Shown here piece after piece: positions 56,322 through 63,980 of a stretch of DNA of 64,000 nucleotides (position 1 is the first letter of the stretch; each line of letters starts with the position of its first letter). Origin of the DNA: a virus; IMG/VR virus record IMGVR_UViG_3300030380_006721, positions 6,580-70,579 of that record. One strand, 5' to 3'. A program made the position numbers and the translations under genes. The notes under the pieces are model-generated. The model was not told the origin of the DNA and made no database searches. It saw only the letters and a program-made list of their open reading frames with translations.

Positions 56322-57505
56322 TTTTGATACCTAGAAATAGATTCTGCGATTGCGTCAAGGTTGTGATTAATTTGCTGACAAACTTTCGTAGCCTTCATTC
56401 GTGCAGATGCAGTGAATCGAACGCTGTCATTGTCTAAAGTTTGTTCTGTTTTTTCGGCAACCTTTTTCATGTCAGAGTGAAGCTTCTTGAGCTTGTTGAC
56501 GTGGAAGTTGACCTCAGCTAACTGATTGATTTGCTTGGATCTCAGCGCATTGAACTCGTTCATGATGTGCGTAGACGCACGTTGTGCCGATTTGACAAAC
56601 TTATCGGCAGTAGGTACGCACTGGTCTACAACTTCTTTGATTACAGATACATCCTCTGGAGTTTGATAAACAATGTGATGGAGAGTCTCGTGGAGAAAGT
56701 CAGCGTGAAGATTGTCTTCACCCTGCACCACTGCCCACCCTCTCAAGAATTTCAAAATCTGCACACGACGTCTGTCTGAAACCTGGATGCCACGACTCTC
56801 CAGCATCTCCATGCATTCAGTGAATGCATTGATAAATTCCTCATGGACTTTTACAGCATTGGCAGCTTCGCGAAGCTTCACCAAACTTGCATAAGGAATA
56901 CCAGTGTGCGGTTCAAGAGTCGGGCGCGACTCACCCAAAGCCCATTCATAAAGCAGACGTCTGCTGGTGGGCTTCTTGAGACCCTCTACAGTCGGCCTGA
57001 ACAGAAAGCGATCACAGAATGCTTGTAGAGATTCTTCTGTAGGAAAGGAGTTTGTTGCCGCGACAACTGAAACTATGTCTGTTTCGATTAGTTCCTTGCC
57101 GTTGTTGAATGTTCTTTCGTTAAGTAACTGAAGAAGTGAATTCAAAACTGCAGAGCTACCTCTGAACAGCTCATCGAGAAAAGCAATGTTGCAGTCAGGA
57201 AGATAACCAGTGATGTCCCTGGTGTATTCATCCTCCAAAAGCTTGGAAACTGCTACAGGACCGTAGAGCTCAGATGGATCTGTGGTCGGTGAAAGTAGAT
57301 AGCTAAAGAACTTGCTGTTGAAAAAACCTTTTGAGATTGCACGCACAAGTTCTGACTTACCAGTTCCAGGAGCCCCAAACAAAAAGCAATTTTGTCCGGT
57401 GATGATCGAGGCAAGCACTCCATCGATGACATCTGTTCTCTCAAGAAAAGCTTTGTTGAGCTGTGTGCGAAAGATCTGAAATTGTTGAAAAAGATTGTCG
57501 TCCAT
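56318..57505 (-). CDS. MoxR-type AAA+ ATPase
   Basis: This 395-residue protein has the Walker A GAPGTGKS (44-51), Walker B IAFLDE (to 112), sensor VVAATNSFP (147-155) and LFRGSSAVLNSLLQLLNERT, which is typical of MoxR/RavA chaperone ATPases. The C-terminal third is a helical lid. It probably forms a hexameric ring that remodels a protein complex together with the VWA partner. The start is the ATG at 57505. Confidence 0.9.
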   Translation of the reverse strand: MDDNLFQQFQIFRTQLNKAFLERTDVIDGVLASIITGQNCFLFGAPGTGKSELVRAISKGFFNSKFFSYLLSPTTDPSELYGPVAVSKLLEDEYTRDITGYLPDCNIAFLDELFRGSSAVLNSLLQLLNERTFNNGKELIETDIVSVVAATNSFPTEESLQAFCDRFLFRPTVEGLKKPTSRRLLYEWALGESRPTLEPHTGIPYASLVKLREAANAVKVHEEFINAFTECMEMLESRGIQVSDRRRVQILKFLRGWAVVQGEDNLHADFLHETLHHIVYQTPEDVSVIKEVVDQCVPTADKFVKSAQRASTHIMNEFNALRSKQINQLAEVNFHVNKLKKLHSDMKKVAEKTEQTLDNDSVRFTASARMKATKVCQQINHNLDAIAESISRYQK

Positions 57506-57565
57506 GATCAGAAAAATCTACGTTTTTTGGGATGAATGTCTAGTGATTTGCTGTGAAGTAAATTT

Positions 57566-58765
57566 TCAAAAGTCGCAGTCCTGCGTCGACTTGATGTCGG
57601 CTTCCTCAAGCTCCGAAGCAATTGCTTCCAGGTGGGAGTTAGCAACCAAACGTTCCTGGCATTTGCTGAAAATTTGAGAAAGGTGTTTCGCACGGTGCTT
57701 ATAAACGCTTGTCTGCGTTTCAAGCTCTGTCTGGTACGTCTTGAGATCATCGAGTGTTTCGCAATTGGTAAGGTTTGAAATCAAATCCTGGTAGGTGTTG
57801 GAAAGAGTAAGAGACATTTGCAAAGACTCCAATCCTTTTGATGAGTCTTTACCTTTGATGATCGCTCGAGCCTCCTCTTGAATCTCTTCACGCACTGAGG
57901 CGTACCTTTTGAATGCAGCCATTCGAGCCACACCCTTAGGTGCATCGCGCATCGTCTCTCCAACCTGTATCAACTCCTGAACTAGAGCTGACATTGTCTG
58001 AAGCGTTGGATTGTGTTTCGCAGAAAGTTGCAGATCAGATTGAATTATGCGCCAAGCACCACGCTTCTTGTTGTTTGTTGAAAGAACTCTTTCTCCAACC
58101 TTGTGGGCAGGCCGAGCATCAAGATCATCAAGAAGCTCAGCGATCTTACCCATGCTGGCGTCGAGCGCACCAGCTTGAGCAGCCTTCAACACTTCTTCAG
58201 TGTTAATGGCTGCTTCATTTTGAATTCGATCTTCAAGACAGTCAGGTGTGTCAGAACGCTCGAGTTTTGCAGGGTACGGACCGACTACGCTCACACTGAT
58301 TGGTGCAGCAAACTCTTTTGCCGTGGGAAAGATCTTCATGTAAGCCTCGCGCACCATCGATAGCTGTTGACGATCCTTAAACAAAGGCGAGAAGAAGTTG
58401 TCGATAGTGGCTTCCCACTTAGTTAACTCAGAAGACCAAAGGTCTTTGAGTTGCTCGTTGAACTCATGAGCTCGAGCTTTGATCTCATTGATGCGTGACA
58501 TCGCTTCATCGAAGTCATCAGGGTGTAGGAAGTGAACATCACCCTGGTTGATTGTGCATCTGTCGTACAGATACCGCTGCATCAAACGAAGCTCATCCAG
58601 ATACTTTTTCAGAGCACCTGATATTCTTGGCCGGATTGAAATGGCATCAGCTTTTCTGAGAGTTTCGATGACATCAGCCGGAAGCTTGTAATCTTCAAAG
58701 GCAATCTGTACGCTCTGACGCACAGAGGCAGACACTGAGCAATGGAGAATGAAGACGTCATTCAT
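57566..58765 (-). CDS. DUF3150-like helical protein
   Basis: This 399-residue all-helical protein has YLYDRCTINQGDVHFLHPDDF, then DEAMSRINEIKARAHEFNEQ and FPTAKEFAAPISVSVVGPYP. The pattern (basic helices, GDVHF.H..DF..A....., then SVSV) matches DUF3150, a protein often found beside phage or bacterial MoxR-VWA pairs. It is likely a structural subunit of that complex. Its end is 60 bases upstream of the ATPase. Confidence 0.7.
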   Translation of the reverse strand: MNDVFILHCSVSASVRQSVQIAFEDYKLPADVIETLRKADAISIRPRISGALKKYLDELRLMQRYLYDRCTINQGDVHFLHPDDFDEAMSRINEIKARAHEFNEQLKDLWSSELTKWEATIDNFFSPLFKDRQQLSMVREAYMKIFPTAKEFAAPISVSVVGPYPAKLERSDTPDCLEDRIQNEAAINTEEVLKAAQAGALDASMGKIAELLDDLDARPAHKVGERVLSTNNKKRGAWRIIQSDLQLSAKHNPTLQTMSALVQELIQVGETMRDAPKGVARMAAFKRYASVREEIQEEARAIIKGKDSSKGLESLQMSLTLSNTYQDLISNLTNCETLDDLKTYQTELETQTSVYKHRAKHLSQIFSKCQERLVANSHLEAIASELEEADIKSTQDCDF

Positions 58766-59178
58766 TGTGCAATCCTCTTAAAAGCTGTGCTGATCTTTTC
58801 GGTAACAAAATCGTGAGCTTTGATTTTCAGTGCCGCGATGTAAGCCTTGCGCTTGTTTCTCGCCAGCTGCAGCTCACGCTCGAGTTTCTCGATGCGAATG
58901 TTGATACGATCGAGCTCGTCGGTAGGGACTGGGACACGGCTGATTCGAACCATGACCATCGTTCCCATTTCAGGGAATCTAAAGAGCGACTCTGGTCCTT
59001 GATACGGCTCGAGGTCGATGCCGTCGCCGTCAGCAATCGTCAGCGCAGATGTAAGCGTTTGCCGAGCAGCTTCCCACGGAGTTCCGTAGGTCTCTTCTAC
59101 TTCTGAGAGAGCGTCGTCGCACTCAAGCCACAGCGTGGCAGCCTTGCGGGCTTTGGTAACCAGTTGATCGGTTTTCAT
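58762..59178 (-). CDS. Small coiled-coil protein, first gene of MoxR-VWA operon
   Basis: 138 residues from ATG 59178. The N-terminus is basic and helical (KTDQLVTKARKAATLWLECD), followed by a short beta turn (GTMVMVRISRVPVP) and a C-terminal coiled coil (RINIRIEKLERELQLARNKR). It overlaps the DUF3150-like gene by four bases. It has its own promoter. A scaffold or co-chaperone role is inferred from position only. Confidence 0.6.
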   Translation of the reverse strand: MKTDQLVTKARKAATLWLECDDALSEVEETYGTPWEAARQTLTSALTIADGDGIDLEPYQGPESLFRFPEMGTMVMVRISRVPVPTDELDRINIRIEKLERELQLARNKRKAYIAALKIKAHDFVTEKISTAFKRIAQ

Positions 59179-59220
59179 GTTGATAAGAAGTGATGGAGTG
59201 ATGCGGTGAGCACACAGTGT

Positions 59221-59249
59221 ACTGTACATCCTAGTTCAACTGGTGTCAA
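59221..59249 (-). promoter_or_regulatory. Sigma70-like promoter of the MoxR-VWA operon
   Basis: On the minus strand, a perfect TTGACA and TACAGT (4 of 6) are separated by exactly 17 bases, 43 bases upstream of the ATG at 59178. This is the best promoter in the window, consistent with host sigma-factor transcription of an early-type operon. Confidence 0.75.
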
Positions 59250-59415
59250 CGCTGTAGCATGAGATACATTTCAGTGACATGGCGGGTGAGTACAAACAGA
59301 AAAATGTAATTTAATACTTTTCATACAAAAGCTAATCCCATACAGATTGTCGCTGACGCTGTAGATATAACTAAGGCAACGTACACATACAGAAAATATA
59401 AGCCCGTTGATGAGC
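59250..59415. other. Gap without a gene
   Basis: These 166 bases hold no clear gene. On the minus strand a short open stretch would encode a hydrophobic peptide (VYVALVISTASATICMGLA) but lacks a good start codon. It may be a remnant or a very small membrane peptide. Confidence 0.35.
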
Positions 59416-59646
59416 TCAGAATTTAGGGATGATGTTCTTTGTTGGTAGGTCTAAATCACCTGAATTTCCTGGTACGGGTAATGCTCCCCCGACACCTGGG
59501 ATCAGGTCAGTCACCATTTCAGTGACCTGCAGTTTTGCCTGGTCGATGATTGACGGCAGCCTCGTATAAAGAAGTGCTGCACCGGTCAGCATTCCTGCTG
59601 ACATCAAGAAACTCAGAACTGCAAGAGTGTCAATCAATTTTCTCAA
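59416..59646 (-). CDS. Small membrane protein
   Basis: This 76-residue protein starts with TTG. One hydrophobic segment (VLSFLMSAGMLTGAALLY) is followed by a helical part and a Pro/Gly tail (GGALPVPGNSGDLDLP). Similar single-span proteins with a Pro-rich end occur in many cyanophages. Its start overlaps the preceding tiny gene by 17 bases. Function unknown. Confidence 0.65.
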   Translation of the reverse strand: MRKLIDTLAVLSFLMSAGMLTGAALLYTRLPSIIDQAKLQVTEMVTDLIPGVGGALPVPGNSGDLDLPTKNIIPKF

Positions 59647-59773
59647 GAAACTCTTTCTCCTTGCTATAGGGCGGGTGAGAGTAGAACTCGACTAAATCAT
59701 AGACGTAAGGAATTAACCAGGTTGGCGGCCAACAGTGCTTCCAGTTGTTTGGATGCATGCAGTTGACCACCAC
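59630..59773 (-). CDS. Very small aromatic-rich protein
   Basis: 47 residues from a GTG at 59773. The sequence is VVNCMHPNNWKHCWPPTWLI then PYVYDLVEFYSHPPY. The same frame is also open directly behind the TGA of the barrel gene upstream, so the true start may be further up or the gene may be read through that stop. Good protein character but uncertain start. Confidence 0.45.
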   Translation of the reverse strand: MVVNCMHPNNWKHCWPPTWLIPYVYDLVEFYSHPPYSKEKEFLEKID

Positions 59774-59818
59774 TACCTGGTAAAAGGACCAACCGTAGTT
59801 GGCCCAGGTCCTTACTTT

Positions 59819-60157
59819 TCAGATACCCCAGCGAGCACCAGCCTTGATGCCGACAGTCAGCTCGTCTCCAGTGATGAAGGAGGCTTCACCGTACAAAGGA
59901 CCGGAACCGACGTTGACCTTTCCTGAGAACTCAACCTCAGTCTCGCCTGAGTCTGGAATCAACAGAACTGGACCTGCCTGAACGCTCACGCCATTGTCGA
60001 ACTGATAGCCGATGTGACCATCGAGGGAAGCAGCGCCGAGACCGGTATCGGCTCCTGCCGAAGCATTGAACTCAGGATTAATGAACATTTCACCAGCGAC
60101 ACCTGCACCACTGAAGGTCAGGAGAGCAGCGAATGCGCCGACGGCAGACTTAAGCAT
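59819..60157 (-). CDS. Small outer-membrane beta-barrel-like protein
   Basis: This 112-residue protein has a signal peptide (AVGAFAALLTFSGAGVAG) and then alternating strands: HIGYQFDNGVSVQAGPVLLI, VEFSGKVNVGSG, YGEASFITGD and VGIKAGARWGI at the end. The pattern and length match the small barrel-type proteins seen in cyanophages and cyanobacteria. It would change the host outer membrane or receptor. A GGTACTGAGTACC inverted repeat lies 26 bases upstream. Confidence 0.65.
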   Translation of the reverse strand: MLKSAVGAFAALLTFSGAGVAGEMFINPEFNASAGADTGLGAASLDGHIGYQFDNGVSVQAGPVLLIPDSGETEVEFSGKVNVGSGPLYGEASFITGDELTVGIKAGARWGI

Positions 60158-60182
60158 TGGTAATAAGAAAAACCGTGCCTAC

Positions 60183-60195
60183 GGTACTGAGTACC
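60183..60195. promoter_or_regulatory. Inverted repeat upstream of the barrel gene
   Basis: GGTACTGAGTACC, a perfect palindrome except for its centre base, lies 26 bases before the start of the beta-barrel gene. It may be an operator for a regulator such as the MarR-like protein encoded nearby. Confidence 0.35.
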
Positions 60196-60223
60196 TGTAC
60201 TGTTTGGATTGGCACAGTGCCAC

Positions 60224-60412
60224 TTATTCAGCGGTCCTCTTCAGGTTCTTGAGCTCAGTGATCGCTTCCTGGGTGATCTTGATCTCGTTTAGATCTTGAA
60301 CCGGGTCCAGTCGCTTGAGCTCCAGCACGAAGCTTTCGATCGTGTGATCCTGATGTCTTGAAGGTAGACGGATATACGTCTGGAGAAACGAATTACTTAA
60401 CGGATGCTTCAT
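60224..60412 (-). CDS. Small hypothetical protein
   Basis: 62 residues from ATG 60412, helical, with FVLELKRLDPVQDLNEIKIT. It overlaps the end of the MarR-like gene by 20 bases. No family recognised. Confidence 0.5.
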   Translation of the reverse strand: MKHPLSNSFLQTYIRLPSRHQDHTIESFVLELKRLDPVQDLNEIKITQEAITELKNLKRTAE

Positions 60413-60722
60413 GCAGCGTGGGTTTCGACTCTCGCAAATAAGAATGCCACAGGTCAATACCCTTGTCAGTCAAATGAAGAAAGGATGTACGTTCGTCTGA
60501 ATAGTGATGAGCCCTTGAGACCAAACCCACCTTTGTGAGATTCTTCAAGACACGAGACATTGTTGTTTCTGGAACGTCTTGTAGTGCTGGAAACGAGCTG
60601 AGGTTACAACGCAGCACTGGGTCTGGATAAGACTCAGCAAGCACGGTAAAGACGGTCAATCCGAGAATGCTGGAGGCATTCATCTCGGTTTGCATGTGAC
60701 GCAGGTAGCGAGAAAGACTCAT
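60393..60722 (-). CDS. MarR-like winged-helix regulator
   Basis: 109 residues from ATG 60722. VPETTMSRVLKNLTKVGLVS is the recognition helix region of a MarR-type winged helix, followed by a wing (HHYSDERTSFLHLTDKGIDL). It is likely a repressor or activator of phage early genes, perhaps with the palindrome at 60183 as operator. Confidence 0.75.
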   Translation of the reverse strand: MSLSRYLRHMQTEMNASSILGLTVFTVLAESYPDPVLRCNLSSFPALQDVPETTMSRVLKNLTKVGLVSRAHHYSDERTSFLHLTDKGIDLWHSYLRESKPTLHEASVK

Positions 60723-60919
60723 GACGAAAAAGCCGAGAGGGGAGCACAATAATAAGCGTCACCAACCACTGTGGTTATGTGAATCAATGTTCTGTGATGA
60801 GTTTGCCTGCACTCATCTTTTGCTCGTTGATTGAGCTGTACTTGCATGCCTCTGGTGAGCAACATACCAACTCCTGCGCTAGCGCAAAGAATTAATAAAG
60901 TCGGAAGGAATTTGGTCAT
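60719..60919 (-). CDS. Small membrane-anchored protein
   Basis: 66 residues from ATG 60919. It has a single hydrophobic segment (LPTLLILCASAGVGMLL) and a basic, Cys-containing C-terminus (KDECRQTHHRTLIH). It overlaps the MarR-like gene by four bases. Similar short anchored proteins occur in cyanophages. Function unknown. Confidence 0.55.
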   Translation of the reverse strand: MTKFLPTLLILCASAGVGMLLTRGMQVQLNQRAKDECRQTHHRTLIHITTVVGDAYYCAPLSAFSS

Positions 60920-60986
60920 TGTGTAACGTGCTGAACTACGTGATTTGAATGAAAGAGTTACAGTAACAACAGATACAAATTTGAAA

Positions 60987-61142
60987 ATGTCAACTGTTGT
61001 CGTCGACTTTCTGGACAGAAAGCGTGCCAAAGCCAAGCGTGAGGAGAAAATCCAAAACCGTGAAAGACTTCGCCTCGCTGAAGAAGGACGTAACATCCTT
61101 GTTTACCGAGGAGTTCCTTACGTTCGACGCAACGCAAGGTGA
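60987..61142 (+). CDS. Small basic protein with a YRGV tail (DUF4278-like end)
   Basis: 51 residues from ATG 60987. A basic helix (DRKRAKAKREEKIQNRERLR) precedes GRNILVYRGVPYVRRNAR. The YRGV(P/S)Y end resembles the (L/V)YRG(V/I)xY motif of DUF4278, a small family in cyanobacteria and their phages. It is the only plus-strand gene in this part of the window. Confidence 0.55.
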   Translation: MSTVVVDFLDRKRAKAKREEKIQNRERLRLAEEGRNILVYRGVPYVRRNAR

Positions 61143-61148
61143 ACCACT

Positions 61149-61349
61149 TCATTGAATGGTTCTGCTGAATTCACTGGCTTTCATCAAACCCTCCAGCAAC
61201 TTCAAGCCTTGCAGTGTAGAAGGTTGAAGTTCATAAGCTCGATCCAACTTGAGTCGTAGATCGTTCTTCAGGAGGATTCTTTGTGTCGGACTAATCGAGT
61301 CCAACATAAAAAGGATTGCTTCGCTGTAGATCTCTGCGGTACTAGCCAT
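61149..61349 (-). CDS. Small hypothetical protein
   Basis: 66 residues from ATG 61349. It is helical with AEIYSEAILFMLDSISPTQR and a LQPSTLQGLKLLEGLM segment. It overlaps the preceding gene by 8 bases. Family unknown; a longer upstream frame is probably not used. Confidence 0.5.
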   Translation of the reverse strand: MASTAEIYSEAILFMLDSISPTQRILLKNDLRLKLDRAYELQPSTLQGLKLLEGLMKASEFSRTIQ

Positions 61350-61746
61350 GGATGTGAAGTACTTGTGATAATTGTTGTTGAGAGACTCGACGTGGAAACG
61401 TAAAAGCCTGTGCATGTGATGGGAGCTTACGCCATTGATGTTGCACTCCGGTAAGTTTGCTTGTTGATCGCCAATGCCACTCACCCTGCACTTGAATAAT
61501 TTCAGTGCAGCCGTTGAATTCACGCATGACAGCATTAATTCTTGACTTGGTGGTAGCAGTCATGAACCCGTGGTGATTAACTTCGAGCTCATCATCTGTT
61601 AGTTGACAGATGCATTTTCCATGTAGATAGACGTTTATACGCTTATCTAAACCATCGAAATCAATGACTTCAACTCGAGTGTTTCCGAGTTTTGCGTCCT
61701 TCTGTTCTTTGATTGCGAGCAGCATTCGCTCTTCTAGCTTTCTCAC
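61342..61746 (-). CDS. Hypothetical protein, phage early-gene family
   Basis: 134 residues. It opens MRKLEERMLLAIKEQKDAKL with INVYLHGKCIC and TTKSRINAVMREF, a pattern (LLAI....W...NT...VYLHGN.I....TTKSRL) I recognise from small cyanophage proteins. No role is known. Confidence 0.6.
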   Translation of the reverse strand: MRKLEERMLLAIKEQKDAKLGNTRVEVIDFDGLDKRINVYLHGKCICQLTDDELEVNHHGFMTATTKSRINAVMREFNGCTEIIQVQGEWHWRSTSKLTGVQHQWRKLPSHAQAFTFPRRVSQQQLSQVLHIHG

Positions 61747-61915
61747 GGGTGCTTAATGCCTTTGCAAAGTAAAAATGAGCATCAGGGTTTTCGGCTTGAA
61801 GCTCTTTGATTCGTTTCTGACCGACCTCCCACGAGGGACAAGTCTCCACAAGTCTGCCCTTATAGCCCGTGGAATAATCCCGCATGCGAATGTGACAGAG
61901 TGCTGGAAGTTTCAT
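61670..61915 (-). CDS. Small basic hypothetical protein
   Basis: 81 residues starting MKLPALCHIRMRDYSTGYKG, with an Arg/Ala-rich tail. It shares up to 77 bases with the start of the following gene in a different frame. No family recognised. Confidence 0.45.
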   Translation of the reverse strand: MKLPALCHIRMRDYSTGYKGRLVETCPSWEVGQKRIKELQAENPDAHFYFAKALSTREKARRANAARNQRTEGRKTRKHSS

Positions 61916-61985
61916 AAATCAAAGCATAAAAAAGCTGCCACTTCCGGCAGTATGTCGCAGGAAGTACAGCATGTCAACAGTGACG

Positions 61986-62147
61986 TTAGGATTCTTCTAC
62001 AATCTCTGGCTCGTTGTCTGAGTTCAGACGCAATCCAGACACTGCATGGTAAGTCCCATCACTGCACAAGATTTTAACAGGCATTCTGCGTTGATCATCA
62101 GTCAGATTCTGGATGATTTGCAGGGCTAAATCTCTGTACGTGTACAT
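61986..62147 (-). CDS. Very small protein of a common phage family
   Basis: 53 residues (ATG at 62147). TYRDLALQIIQNLTDDQRRM, then a beta segment with GTYHAVSGLRLN and an acidic tail. The pattern (TYRDL...L..L...Q......V.....Y..V) is frequent in cyanophages. Function unknown. Confidence 0.6.
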   Translation of the reverse strand: MYTYRDLALQIIQNLTDDQRRMPVKILCSDGTYHAVSGLRLNSDNEPEIVEES

Positions 62148-62171
62148 GATTACGTATGTCAATACCTCATT

Positions 62172-62330
62172 TTAGGTACAAGGTTCACATTCATTCGGAA
62201 TGCAGGCATAAATCGCTTTGTACTCAGTAGAAGCTTTGAATTTTACTAAAGCATCGATTGAATCTGCTGCAGTGACACTCTGCTTGTGCAGCTCATTTTC
62301 AGCATTGCGATATCTAATGATGTACGTCAT
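62172..62330 (-). CDS. Very small Cys-containing protein
   Basis: 52 residues from the ATG at 62330: MTYIIRYRNAENELHKQSVT, then an acidic helix and CIPNECEPCT at the end. The Cys cluster (C....C..C) at the C-terminus could bind metal. Overlaps the previous gene by four bases. Confidence 0.5.
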   Translation of the reverse strand: MTYIIRYRNAENELHKQSVTAADSIDALVKFKASTEYKAIYACIPNECEPCT

Positions 62331-62554
62331 GAACATGCTTTAGCCTTCGAAAAACCAAACTTCTCAGTGAGTTTATCTCTCTCGCGATCATTTCTTAGCT
62401 TTGTTGCCAGTTTTGCAACATGCTCCATGACTTTCAAGGTGTCGTCAACCGATGAACCCTCAGGCATACCATCGCGAACTATTCCAAGGCATTCAAAGAA
62501 CATGTCTGCTGCTTCCGACATCTCCGCAGGTGTCAGTGGTTCAGTTTTATGCAT
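62327..62554 (-). CDS. Small hypothetical helical protein
   Basis: 75 residues from ATG 62554: MHKTEPLTPAEMSEAADMFF, then helices and a basic tail. It overlaps both neighbours. No family recognised. Confidence 0.5.
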   Translation of the reverse strand: MHKTEPLTPAEMSEAADMFFECLGIVRDGMPEGSSVDDTLKVMEHVAKLATKLRNDRERDKLTEKFGFSKAKACS

Positions 62555-62747
62555 CGATAGAAAAATAAGGATGATCAGTGTCGAGAACCTGGTTCTTTCC
62601 CGATGCAAATACAAACCGATCGATCGGTAAATATTCATCGGTCACAGAACAGTAGACCGTGGGCACACAATCAAGCTGCTCTTTGTCTAGAACTTCGAGA
62701 ATCTTTAGAAGTTGGTGATAAGACTGGACATTGCCAGGTTCAGACAT
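62547..62747 (-). CDS. Small hypothetical protein
   Basis: 66 residues. It has SYHQLLKILEVLDKEQLDCV and a beta segment with VTDEYLPIDRFVFAS, similar in layout to the protein at 61986. Likely member of the same general small-protein group. Function unknown. Confidence 0.5.
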   Translation of the reverse strand: MSEPGNVQSYHQLLKILEVLDKEQLDCVPTVYCSVTDEYLPIDRFVFASGKNQVLDTDHPYFSIDA

Positions 62748-62824
62748 AATTCAGAATTGCTTTGGGATCAGCCTAATAGGACACAACATACGGGCACGGC
62801 AGCCCTGCAAAAGTTAATGATGAT

Positions 62825-62838
62825 AGGGGAATTCCCCT
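62825..62838. repeat. Perfect palindrome
   Basis: AGGGGAATTCCCCT is a perfect 14-base palindrome at the end of the next gene. It lacks a T run on either strand, so it is not a standard terminator; it may be a binding site. Confidence 0.4.
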
Positions 62839-63536
62839 TAGTTCTTTACATACTTACCCCCTGAACCATGAGCCTCAACAAAGATGTCAGTCTTAGCGCC
62901 GTCACACAGTGAGCAAGTCAAGCACTTGGCATGGCTGTTCTCAGCCGTGGCCGGGCATAGCTTGCCGCTGAATGCCTGCCCACCCTTAGCAACCACAGCA
63001 AATGTTTTCCAACCATGGGCACTAGCGTCAAGATAGTCTGCGAAAGAATCACATGAAGCTTGAAACACTCCCTTGCACCACTGCGCCCACGGTTGTCTCC
63101 ACTGATGCGTGTAACCTGTATGACCTGCAGCGTGCTCATTGAGTATGCTTACAAGTGTCGAGTCGATCATTGCAGGATCGCCATAGGCACCCCAGCGAAT
63201 CTTTCTGTTCTTTAAGACTGATAAGTCGAGATCAGATAGCTTGCCATAAATACCACGCTTATATGACTTCCAAACAGCAGCAGGAGCTTGACCCACATTC
63301 ACATAGCAAGAGCGTGAACCGTCGGCCTGTTTACGGTGTGGGCAATCACCACAAACGGTGTCATCCACACCGAGGTTTACAGCATCGACCGGGTGAACAT
63401 TCTCATGAAGTATCCACACCTGACACATATTCCCCGTCTTAGTGTTACCTGACTCCATAGTCATTACAACTACAAAGGAACAACCGTTGACAGGAGATGT
63501 GCCGTGTTGAAGTACATAACCTTTGAACTTAGACAT
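62838..63536 (-). CDS. Cys-rich phage protein (DUF7227-like)
   Basis: 232 residues from ATG 63536. It has DTVCGDCPHRKQADGSRSCY, then GAYGDPAMID, GHTGYTHQWRQPWAQW and CPATAENSHAKCLTCSLCDG. This Cys/His/Trp-rich pattern is a widespread phage family of unknown function, perhaps metal-binding or acting on nucleic acid. It overlaps the next gene by eight bases. Confidence 0.7.
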   Translation of the reverse strand: MSKFKGYVLQHGTSPVNGCSFVVVMTMESGNTKTGNMCQVWILHENVHPVDAVNLGVDDTVCGDCPHRKQADGSRSCYVNVGQAPAAVWKSYKRGIYGKLSDLDLSVLKNRKIRWGAYGDPAMIDSTLVSILNEHAAGHTGYTHQWRQPWAQWCKGVFQASCDSFADYLDASAHGWKTFAVVAKGGQAFSGKLCPATAENSHAKCLTCSLCDGAKTDIFVEAHGSGGKYVKN

Positions 63537-63714
63537 AGTGATGAAATGATGTTTCTTGTGTGAAGTTGTCTTGATACTTGAAGTCATCGTCAGTGGCTTC
63601 GCTTACCCACTGAGTGAATTGTTCATCGTCATTGATACCTGGCGTCTGTTCAAATACATCTCGGTCATAGACAATCGTGCGTGTGACAATGATGCGTTTG
63701 ATCTTCTTAGTCAT
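63529..63714 (-). CDS. Small hypothetical protein
   Basis: 61 residues starting MTKKIKRIIVTRTIVYDRDV, then an acidic helix and TQETSFHHYV. A beta hairpin followed by a helix. It overlaps both neighbours (8 and 4 bases). No family recognised. Confidence 0.55.
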   Translation of the reverse strand: MTKKIKRIIVTRTIVYDRDVFEQTPGINDDEQFTQWVSEATDDDFKYQDNFTQETSFHHYV

Positions 63715-63980
63715 TGAAATCCTCTAGTGATTGCCTGTGTTGAGTTGTAGAGATTGTCTATGTCTCCGAGATAGCCATCACAGGCGTGGTCCTCGTCATT
63801 GGGACAACTACCACCGCAATAGCGACATGGTTCTTGTTGTTGTTCAGTGTCAGACATTAAACTCTCTATGTCGTTGCAGAACTCAAGGAGTTTGCACTCA
63901 ATGCCTTCAATCCGATCGACTATGTATCTCGGAGCATCTACATTTCGCAGTAGGTCAGAGATACGACCGAGCTGAATCAT
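63711..63980 (-). CDS. Small protein with Cys cluster
   Basis: 89 residues, probably starting at ATG 63980. A helical N-terminal part is followed by EPCRYCGGSCPNDEDHACDG, a Cys/His cluster that could bind zinc. It may be longer beyond the window. Function unknown. Confidence 0.55.
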   Translation of the reverse strand: MIQLGRISDLLRNVDAPRYIVDRIEGIECKLLEFCNDIESLMSDTEQQQEPCRYCGGSCPNDEDHACDGYLGDIDNLYNSTQAITRGFQ

